Source: Candidatus Altarchaeota archaeon
Lineage (GTDB): Archaea > SpSt-1190
Reading direction: 5' to 3'
Assembly (NCBI GenBank): GCA_030590165.1
Contig: JAUUZA010000024.1
Span: forward strand, 1-9,857
DNA: 9,857 bases
A program made the translations under genes and the position numbers. Within the stretch, counting starts at the first letter, position 1, and each line of letters opens with the position of its first letter. The notes beneath the pieces are model-generated. The model was not told where the DNA came from, ran no database searches, and saw only the letters and a program-made list of their open reading frames with translations. This document shows, in pieces, positions 1 through 5,476 of the stretch.

Positions 1-15
1 AATCCCTTCTCGGAT

Positions 16-420
16 TTAAGACTTGGCAATGCAGGTATCAGACACACTCCATTTAGGTGTATAAAATTTAATCAAATATCTTCCATCAAGCTCCATATTG
101 GCAGTAAAATTAAATCTTCCATATTCACTTATATTCACACTTACTACATCGTCAGTCACAAGAGTTCCATTCATATTACTCACCCTATAACGAACATTTC
201 CAACTAGTGAATCAATCTCAACAAAAGCTTCGCCATAAGTACTATTATAACAATTAATATTCAAAATCTGGGGTGGATTCTCCGGATAAATCATAATTTG
301 TTCAGTACTTGAAATTGTGCTTGTTGAAATTCGTGTCAAAGAAACATAAATGGTACCAACTAAGGCTATACCAACGAGAACAAGTAAAACTGTTTCCATG
401 GCTGCTATTTGACCCTTCAT
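16..420 (-). CDS. Type IV pilin-like secreted protein with class III signal
   Basis: This 134-residue protein is probably a small pilin-like or pilin-anchored surface protein. It begins MKGQ and has Glu9, followed by an uninterrupted hydrophobic helix (about residues 10-28). This is the layout of archaeal prepilins, which are cut after the Gly of a K/R-G-Q motif by a PibD/FlaK-type peptidase. In families I know, Glu is the fifth residue of the mature chain; here it would be the sixth, so the processing site is not certain. The rest looks like an extracellular beta-rich domain. It carries four N-glycosylation sequons (Asn59, 84, 96, 104) and two cysteines (57 and 130) that could form a disulfide. 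I do not recognise a named family for the globular part. The ATG at 420 is chosen because it places KGQ at the very N terminus. The gene is divergent from the helicase. It could alternatively be a simple membrane-anchored exoprotein. Confidence 0.72.
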   Translation of the reverse strand: MKGQIAAMETVLLVLVGIALVGTIYVSLTRISTSTISSTEQIMIYPENPPQILNINCYNSTYGEAFVEIDSLVGNVRYRVSNMNGTLVTDDVVSVNISEYGRFNFTANMELDGRYLIKFYTPKWSVSDTCIAKS

Positions 421-430
421 AATATTTAAT
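421..430 (+). promoter_or_regulatory. TATA box of the helicase gene
   Basis: The AT-only element AATATTTAAT is centred 26 bases before the TTG start of the helicase. That is the spacing expected if transcription begins at or very near the start codon. It lies directly against the start codon of the divergent pilin-like gene. Assignment is by position and composition only. Confidence 0.55.
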
Positions 431-451
431 AATGAGACGAATAGAAAAACA

Positions 452-2578
452 TTGGCAATCCTTTCTCAAAGCTTAATAAAGCCCAATAACTTGAAAAAGG
501 TGGAATTAAAAGAAGTAATTGAAAAATATCAAGAATTAAATGAAATTTCAAATAAATTTAAAATAAAGACACTTTATCCCACTCAAACTCAAGCCATAGA
601 AAAAGGTGCATTGGAAAAAAGTTTTCTTCTTGCCAGTGGAACGGCCAGCGGAAAAACCTTAATTGCTCAATTAGCAAGTTTTCGAAAAGTCTTGGATAAC
701 AAAAAAGTTTTGTATCTTGTACCTCTTAGGTCACTTGCCTTTGAAAAATTTGAAGAATTCAAAAAATTTCCTTTTAGAACTACAATTTCAGTCGGAGAAA
801 TGGATAAAGACGACCATTGGCTAAGAAATTATGATATTATTATCTCAACATATGAAAAAGCTGAAAGTTTGATAAGACATAAACCACTTTGGATTAAAGA
901 AATTGGGCTCGTAGTTTTTGACGAGGCCCACGAATTAGCAAGAAAACCTTTAATTGAAACCTTAGCAATTAAATTTGCTTGGACTCAAATTTTACTTCTT
1001 TCAGCAACTATAGGAAATGTAAGTGAAATAGCAGATTGGTTAGGTATTGATTTTTTGGAAAGTGATTTTAGACCAATTCCATTAAAGGAAGGAATTTTAA
1101 AAGAAACAACAATTCACTGGAAAGATAATAGTGAAGAAAAACTAAATTCAAATACTTTTGGAATTGATGGATTAATTAGTAATGGAGTGAATCAAAAAAA
1201 ACAAACCCTTATTTTTACAAATACAAGACGTGAGGCGGAAAGTACTGCGACACGTTCACTTAAATTTGTTGTACCAAGGGATAAAGAAAAACTAAATGAA
1301 ATTGCAAATAAAATTGAAAATGTTTTTGACACACCGACAAAACAATGTAAAAAATTAGCAAATCTTATTCGTGGTGGTGTTGGTTTTCATCATGCAGGAT
1401 TGGTTAATAAACAACGAATTCTTGTTGAAACTGCGTTTAGAACAGGATTAATTCCAGTTTTAGCAAGTACTGTAACCCTTGTTGCAGGTCTAAATCTCCC
1501 AAGTAGAAGAGTCATAATAAAGAGTCCACATTTCATAGGAAAACCTTGGCCTGTCAGTCTCTATAAACAGGCTGCAGGGAGAAGTGGTAGACCAGGATAT
1601 GATGAAGAAGGTGAATCAATTATAATTCACAAGAATCCTGATTTCGCAAAAAAATATTATATTGAAGGTAAGGTTGAGGATATTAGAAGTCCATTAGCAT
1701 ATGAACCAACTTTACGAAGAGAAATTATTGGTCTTTTTGCAAGTGGATTTAGTAATTCAAAACTTGACTTGGAAAACTTTATGAAAAAAACTTTTTATGC
1801 ATTCCAACATGGAGATGAAAAACGTATAGTGAATATGAGTAATAAAATTCTTGAAAAATTAATTGAATGGAAAATGATTGAAGGAACTACTTTCTTGAAA
1901 ACTACAAAACTTGGTCAACGTGTTGCAGAAACATATCTTGACCCTCAAACAGCAAAATTATGGCTTGATTCTTTTGAAAACAGTTCACCCCTAGGTTATA
2001 TTCATTTAATGGCTATGAGTAATGAAATTCGTCTCCCTTCACTTCGTCAATCTGACAAAGAAGAGTTAATGTATTCCCTAATGTCAAGAAACGAAGAATT
2101 ACTCTACCCTAAACCAGACCCTTGGGACATAGATTATGAAAATTATTTTAAGGCATTTAAACTCGCATTGATTTTAGAAAATTGGATTAATGAAAAAGGT
2201 GAAGACTATATTCTTGAACGTTTTGAAGTTTCCCCAGGTGACCTTCGAAGTTTTGTTTCAAATGCGGAATGGCTTTCTCATGGAATGAATGAAATCATAA
2301 AAGTAGGAAAAAAACAAATCAAAGAATTAGGAATTTTAACAAAAAGAATTAAACATGGAGTGAAAAAAGAAGTTGTCGAGCTTGCTGAACTACCTGGAAT
2401 TGGAAGGGTTAGGGCACGAAGACTTTTTCAAAATGATATCACTATATACAATATTTCAAAACAAAAAACCGCAGTACTTGAAAAATTAATTGGGAAAGAA
2501 ACTACCAAAAAAATTAAATCCATCGTTGGAAAAAAAGACACCCCTCAAAAGAGGAATAAAGCGATTAAAAACAATTAA
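452..2578 (+). CDS. hel308: Hel308-type Ski2-family DNA helicase
   Basis: This 708-residue protein is a superfamily 2, 3'-5' DNA helicase of the Hel308 (Hjm) family, which in archaea acts on stalled forks and other branched DNA. Visible motifs in order are: Q motif LYPTQ (41-45), Walker A GTASGKT (63-69), Ia VPLRSLA (90-96), Ib STYEKA (132-137), DEAH box (157-160), SAT (184-186), IV IFTNTRR (254-260), IVa GVGFHHAGL (309-317), V (about 336-350) and VI QAAGRSGRPG (373-382). Beyond the motor come the winged-helix and ratchet regions, including SPGDLR (594-599) and AEWLSHGMN (605-613). A C-terminal helix-hairpin-helix with LPGIGRVRAR (647-656) includes the RAR element typical of Hel308 domain 5. 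The length matches the family's usual 700-720. The start is TTG. The frame has no ATG back to the preceding stop, and a TATA element sits 26 bases upstream. The extreme C terminus is a basic tail. Confidence 0.95.
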   Translation: MAILSQSLIKPNNLKKVELKEVIEKYQELNEISNKFKIKTLYPTQTQAIEKGALEKSFLLASGTASGKTLIAQLASFRKVLDNKKVLYLVPLRSLAFEKFEEFKKFPFRTTISVGEMDKDDHWLRNYDIIISTYEKAESLIRHKPLWIKEIGLVVFDEAHELARKPLIETLAIKFAWTQILLLSATIGNVSEIADWLGIDFLESDFRPIPLKEGILKETTIHWKDNSEEKLNSNTFGIDGLISNGVNQKKQTLIFTNTRREAESTATRSLKFVVPRDKEKLNEIANKIENVFDTPTKQCKKLANLIRGGVGFHHAGLVNKQRILVETAFRTGLIPVLASTVTLVAGLNLPSRRVIIKSPHFIGKPWPVSLYKQAAGRSGRPGYDEEGESIIIHKNPDFAKKYYIEGKVEDIRSPLAYEPTLRREIIGLFASGFSNSKLDLENFMKKTFYAFQHGDEKRIVNMSNKILEKLIEWKMIEGTTFLKTTKLGQRVAETYLDPQTAKLWLDSFENSSPLGYIHLMAMSNEIRLPSLRQSDKEELMYSLMSRNEELLYPKPDPWDIDYENYFKAFKLALILENWINEKGEDYILERFEVSPGDLRSFVSNAEWLSHGMNEIIKVGKKQIKELGILTKRIKHGVKKEVVELAELPGIGRVRARRLFQNDITIYNISKQKTAVLEKLIGKETTKKIKSIVGKKDTPQKRNKAIKNN

Positions 2579-2610
2579 AGGTTAATTAGCTATTCCAAAG
2601 TTACCAATGC

Positions 2611-2636
2611 TCTTTTTTAATCCCCCTTTCTCTGTT
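2611..2636 (+). terminator. Pyrimidine-rich tract after the helicase gene
   Basis: The non-coding strand reads as an almost unbroken T/C tract containing a run of six T's, 30-odd bases after the helicase stop. Archaeal RNA polymerase often stops on U-rich tracts without a hairpin, so this could end the helicase transcript. The same T-run is also the best TATA candidate for the next gene, so the two roles overlap and neither is proven. Confidence 0.35.
2613..2620 (+). promoter_or_regulatory. Probable TATA box of the minD-like gene
   Basis: TTTTTTAA is centred about 25 bases before the GTG start at 2641. The bases between contain no Shine-Dalgarno sequence, which suggests a leaderless transcript. 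Confidence 0.45.
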
Positions 2637-2640
2637 TAAA

Positions 2641-3390
2641 GTGAGAATCATAGCCCTTTCTGCAGGCAAAGGCGGAGTAGGTAAAACTACAATGACAACG
2701 AATCTTGGTGTGGCACTCACTAAACGAGGTTTTAAAGTATGTGTTCTGGACGCTAATTTTACTGCACCAGACTTAGGAACTCATTTTGGAATGAATCCTG
2801 ATTACACTATTTGGGAAGTTCTTCAGAGTCGCGATTCAATTAATGATGCATTATACGAACACGATTGCGGACTTCATATAATCCCAGGAAGTTCTGACGT
2901 AAAAAAATATTCAAAAGATATTTACAAAAGACTGAAAAGAAAAATGCGCAGAATGAAATATGACTTTATTTTAATTGATACTCCTCCAGGACTTGGAGAT
3001 GATGCAAAGGCAGCACTCATACCTGCAAAGGAAGTAATAATTGTAACTAATCCAGAATGGACTTCACTAAACAACGCACATAGAATGTTTGTAACCGCAA
3101 AAGCTATGAAGAAAAAAATTACAGGTTTAATTATTAATCGTTCAATGGTTCACGAATACGAACCTGACGGAAAAATGATTCATAAATTCACTAATTTAGA
3201 AGTGATTGGTGAAATACCCGAAGACATTACAGTCAGAAAAAGTATTGCAGTTCAAAATCCAGTGGTGCTTTCATACCCCGAATCAAAAGCCACAAAGGAA
3301 ATTAATAGAATTGCTGCATTTTTGGGTGGTATAGAATACAAAACAAAAACCGGATGGTTAACAAAATTAATGAAAATATTAAGATTTTAA
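2641..3390 (+). CDS. minD: MinD-family ParA/MinD ATPase
   Basis: This 249-residue protein is a deviant Walker A ATPase of the MinD/ParA/Mrp superclass, probably a membrane-binding dimeric positioning factor. It has GKGGVGKTT at residues 9-17 with the signature Lys10 and catalytic-type Lys15, switch I at DANFTAPDLG (37-46), switch II at IDTPPGLGDD (112-121), and an adenine-contact-like INR (165-167). The last 13 residues (237-249, GWLTKLMKILRF at 238-249) alternate bulky hydrophobic and basic residues, like the amphipathic membrane-targeting helix of MinD. The DTPPG switch resembles Mrp/NBP35 proteins, but there is no CxxC iron-sulfur site, which argues against that group. Archaeal MinD homologues are often not division-site selectors, and some position surface machinery. 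A functional link to the nearby pilin gene is speculation. GTG at 2641 is the natural start because the fold begins at residue 2. The gene ends 12 bases from convergent rpoL. Confidence 0.85.
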   Translation: MRIIALSAGKGGVGKTTMTTNLGVALTKRGFKVCVLDANFTAPDLGTHFGMNPDYTIWEVLQSRDSINDALYEHDCGLHIIPGSSDVKKYSKDIYKRLKRKMRRMKYDFILIDTPPGLGDDAKAALIPAKEVIIVTNPEWTSLNNAHRMFVTAKAMKKKITGLIINRSMVHEYEPDGKMIHKFTNLEVIGEIPEDITVRKSIAVQNPVVLSYPESKATKEINRIAAFLGGIEYKTKTGWLTKLMKILRF

Positions 3391-3396
3391 TAATTA

Positions 3397-3404
3397 AATT
3401 TTTT
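3397..3404 (+). terminator. T-run terminator of minD, overlapping the rpoL stop
   Basis: A run of six T's (3399-3404) follows the minD stop by 8 bases and reaches into the rpoL stop codon on the other strand. It has no obvious hairpin, which suits archaeal U-tract termination. Confidence 0.45.
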
Positions 3405-3654
3405 ATTTGAAAGCCTTTTCAACTTCATTTGAGAGCTTTACAATTTCTTTCGAAACCTTTGTTAAAACTACTTTTGGGTCATCAGCCACAACTCTTACAT
3501 CTGGAAAATCAATTAGTGGATGACTTATTCTATAAGTAGCTTCTCCCCTAAATTTCCATGAAAGTTCTTTTATGAGATTAGCCAGAGAATGAGTTTCGCT
3601 CTTTAATTTAAATTCCCAAACATTCTGCTTCTTACTGAGCTTCTCAATTTCCAT
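3403..3654 (-). CDS. rpoL: DNA-directed RNA polymerase subunit L (Rpo11)
   Basis: This 83-residue protein is archaeal RNA polymerase subunit Rpo11/RpoL, the counterpart of eukaryotic Rpb11/AC19. It pairs with RpoD (Rpo3) to form the alpha-like assembly platform. It starts MEIEKL and contains the family's core pattern ETHSLANLI, in which most archaeal members read E-D/H-T-L-x-N-L. This is followed by YRISHPLI (compare the usual Y-x-x-x-HPL) and a long C-terminal helix ending VEKAFK. The reading frame is open 23 codons further to 3723. I reject that extension because the family begins with MEIE, and a TATA-like element lies 24-25 bases before 3654. The gene is divergent from the glycosyltransferase and convergent with minD. 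Confidence 0.93.
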   Translation of the reverse strand: MEIEKLSKKQNVWEFKLKSETHSLANLIKELSWKFRGEATYRISHPLIDFPDVRVVADDPKVVLTKVSKEIVKLSNEVEKAFK

Positions 3655-3674
3655 ATCTCTTGAATAAAAGGGCG

Positions 3675-3682
3675 TTTTTAAT
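3675..3682 (-). promoter_or_regulatory. Probable TATA box of rpoL
   Basis: On the minus strand the element reads ATTAAAAA and is centred about 24-25 bases before the rpoL ATG. It supports the shorter start at 3654. It would lie inside the coding sequence if translation began at 3723. Confidence 0.45.
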
Positions 3683-3704
3683 AGTTTGCTCATCTCCAAA
3701 ATGG

Positions 3705-3710
3705 ATAAAT
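3705..3710 (+). promoter_or_regulatory. Possible TATA element of the glycosyltransferase gene
   Basis: ATAAAT is centred about 25 bases before the GTG at 3732. A second AT-rich element, CATAATTTT (3722-3730), is about 26 bases before the alternative ATG at 3753. The promoter therefore cannot settle the start alone. Confidence 0.3.
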
Positions 3711-3731
3711 GCTCATAAAACACATAATTTT

Positions 3732-4859
3732 GTGATTTTATTTTGGATTCTTATGTTATTTGCCCTCCTCAACATTTTAACTGCCTTAGCCGCTTTTTGG
3801 AAAAAGAAAAAGATACCAAAATTAAGTGTTTTTCCAGGTGTAACTATTATTTGCCGAACTTGGGAAGACGACCATGTCGTTGAAAGATTCATAAAAAGAT
3901 GTTTAGCTCAAAATTACAAGGGAAATCTTCAAATTATTATTGCTGATGATGCTTCAACTGATAAAACTGAAAGTATTTGTAAAAAGTACGAAAAGGCCAT
4001 AACCTATGTCAAAGCAAAAAAGCATCATAAGTGGAAAGCCCTTTTCTTAAATAAAATAATAAAAACAAAAGTGAAAGGTGACATTCTTATTAATACAGAT
4101 ATTGACGCTGTTTTTTCAAAAAATTATGTTACTGAAATGGTGTGTTGTTTACAAAAAAATGATGCTGTTTCTTCAGCCTGTATTGGAGGGAATACAGGAA
4201 CCCTTATTTCAAAAGTTAGAACTATTGAAGATTTTTGGATTTTTTGTACTGGAATGAAGGGTCGAAATAATTTAACAAACCAAGCAGCAATCTTTGGAGG
4301 AAGCCACGGAATTTGGATGCAAGTACTAAAAAATGTTGGATATTATGGTGAAAAAACAATAACTGAAGATTCTGAACTTACAACAGTTCTAAATGAAAGA
4401 AGTTACAAAACTGGATTCTGTGACAATACCATTGTTCTTCTTGAAGATGTTGAAACTTTCAAACAATATGTAAATGAAAGAAAACGCTGGATAGATGGAG
4501 GAATAAAAACAGCTGAAGCATACAAAGGCGGACTTAACATTCACAATCTTCTTTTTGTAGTAAATTATTCACTCAGTATAACTTCTTTACTTTCACTCAT
4601 TTCATTTTATTTTAATCCAATTTTTGCAATTCCTTTCACACTTAATATATTCACTCAAATTCTTTCACTTTATCAATTCAAAGCAAAACTACAAGTTTAT
4701 TCTTGGCTCCCTCTCTATACTCTTATTGACCCAATTTTGATGAGTACTACTTTCGCCCTAACTTTGTGGGACAACCTAATTTACAAAAGAGTCAAATGGG
4801 TAAAAGTTTCAGGAAAAAAATATCATCTTGGACGAAAATTAAAAAAAGTGTTTAAATAA
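3732..4859 (+). CDS. Membrane-bound family 2 glycosyltransferase
   Basis: This is a GT2-family inverting glycosyltransferase of the processive, membrane-embedded kind (cellulose synthase or hyaluronan synthase-like). It probably builds or extends a surface polysaccharide or lipid-linked glycan; donor and acceptor cannot be read from sequence. Counting from the GTG start (375 residues), an N-terminal membrane helix (about 1-22) precedes the GT-A domain. The domain shows IIIADDASTD (68-77), the DxD motif DID (123-125), TEDSELT (211-217) with the likely catalytic Asp, and ERKRW (249-253) at the place of the usual QxxRW. Three hydrophobic segments follow (about 273-292, 296-313, 321-343), and the tail is basic. 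GTG at 3732 is chosen because it gives a complete first membrane helix. A TTG at 3660 would add 24 residues lacking promoter support, and ATG at 3753 would cut the helix short. The stop is certain; the start is moderate. Confidence 0.82.
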   Translation: MILFWILMLFALLNILTALAAFWKKKKIPKLSVFPGVTIICRTWEDDHVVERFIKRCLAQNYKGNLQIIIADDASTDKTESICKKYEKAITYVKAKKHHKWKALFLNKIIKTKVKGDILINTDIDAVFSKNYVTEMVCCLQKNDAVSSACIGGNTGTLISKVRTIEDFWIFCTGMKGRNNLTNQAAIFGGSHGIWMQVLKNVGYYGEKTITEDSELTTVLNERSYKTGFCDNTIVLLEDVETFKQYVNERKRWIDGGIKTAEAYKGGLNIHNLLFVVNYSLSITSLLSLISFYFNPIFAIPFTLNIFTQILSLYQFKAKLQVYSWLPLYTLIDPILMSTTFALTLWDNLIYKRVKWVKVSGKKYHLGRKLKKVFK

Positions 4860-4862
4860 AAT

Positions 4863-4872
4863 AAATTATAAA
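4863..4872 (+). promoter_or_regulatory. TATA box of the RPA32-like gene
   Basis: AAATTATAAA is centred about 25 bases before the ATG at 4893 and begins only three bases after the glycosyltransferase stop codon. There is no well-spaced Shine-Dalgarno sequence. This is one of the two clearest promoter-like elements in the window. Confidence 0.6.
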
Positions 4873-4892
4873 CTTCAAGGAAATCTCTTACA

Positions 4893-5435
4893 ATGGGGGA
4901 TTCTGCAATTGTTGCTTCAATAGAAGAAACAACAACTAAGTTTCAAAGCGGAAGTTCTGGGGATTTTACAGTCATAAACGGCGATAAAACCAGCAGAGTT
5001 CGCATAATGGGGAGAGTTGTTGCAAAATTTGTAAATTTTGAACGAACTTACGGAAATATCACCCTCGATGATGAAACGGGATGCATAAAATGTAAATTCT
5101 TTGTCTCAAACCTCTATGAAATAAAAAAAATTCAAATAGGGGATTTAATTGAAGTATTTGGACGCGTCAATCTGTTTAATGACGAAATTCAAATAATTAC
5201 AGAATCATTAGGCATTCTAAAAAATATTAATTATGAACTTCTGCGCAAATTGAAAATTGCCTTTCCTGAAGATAAGGCTAAAACAAAATTAATTGAAACC
5301 CTCTCCCAAAAAAAAGAAACAAGTTTAAATGAATTAATTGAAATCCTTGGAGAAAATGTCACCAAACCTTTAGGCGAATTGTTAAACAACGGAGATGTCT
5401 ATGAATCTGCCCCAAAACACTATTCCCTCGTCTAA
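4893..5435 (+). CDS. RPA32-like OB-fold and winged-helix protein
   Basis: This 180-residue protein is probably a single-stranded nucleic-acid-binding protein of the RPA32 (replication protein A small subunit) type. Residues about 34-108 read as an OB fold: VRIMGRVVAKF (36-46), then GNITLDDETGCIKCKFF (54-70), then GDLIEVFGRV (83-92) and a closing strand EIQIITESLG (98-107). The D-D-x-T-G-x-I pattern is characteristic of RPA32-like OB folds. Residues about 126-178 form a compact helix-helix-helix-strand unit (TKLIETLS, SLNELIEILG, TKPLGELLNNGDV) typical of a winged helix, which in RPA32 is a protein-interaction domain. The first 30 residues are polar and probably disordered. An archaeal RPA partner is not in the window, and the gene has its own promoter. 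It could instead be another OB-fold adaptor, so no symbol is given. Confidence 0.75.
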   Translation: MGDSAIVASIEETTTKFQSGSSGDFTVINGDKTSRVRIMGRVVAKFVNFERTYGNITLDDETGCIKCKFFVSNLYEIKKIQIGDLIEVFGRVNLFNDEIQIITESLGILKNINYELLRKLKIAFPEDKAKTKLIETLSQKKETSLNELIEILGENVTKPLGELLNNGDVYESAPKHYSLV

Positions 5436-5447
5436 TAAACCCAAGCC

Positions 5448-5458
5448 TTATTTATTTA
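5448..5458 (+). promoter_or_regulatory. TATA box of the leucyl-tRNA synthetase gene
   Basis: TTATTTATTTA is centred about 24 bases before the ATG at 5477. No Shine-Dalgarno sequence precedes the start. The T-rich stretch lies 13 bases after the upstream stop and could also help end that transcript. Confidence 0.55.
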
Positions 5459-5476
5459 GATATTTGAAGACTTAGT

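Noticed and set aside
1-15. Short stretch left of the pilin stop
   Set aside because: Too short to assign; no terminator or gene feature can be supported.
432-476. ATG at 432 as an alternative helicase start
   Set aside because: It is in another frame and meets a stop after 14 codons; the TTG at 452 is in frame and has a TATA element at -26.
2579-2640. Search for a small RNA or C/D box guide in the largest gap on the left half
   Set aside because: No box C or box D pair and no stable stem is visible; the gap is explained by a terminator and promoter.
16-3390. Pilin, helicase and MinD as one functional system, such as DNA uptake
   Set aside because: The genes are on different strands with separate promoters, and no pilus ATPase, platform protein or DNA-uptake gene is present.
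3655-3723. A 23-residue N-terminal extension of rpoL
   Set aside because: RpoL proteins start at MEIE, the extension has no similarity to the family, and a TATA-like element lies inside it at the right distance for the shorter start.
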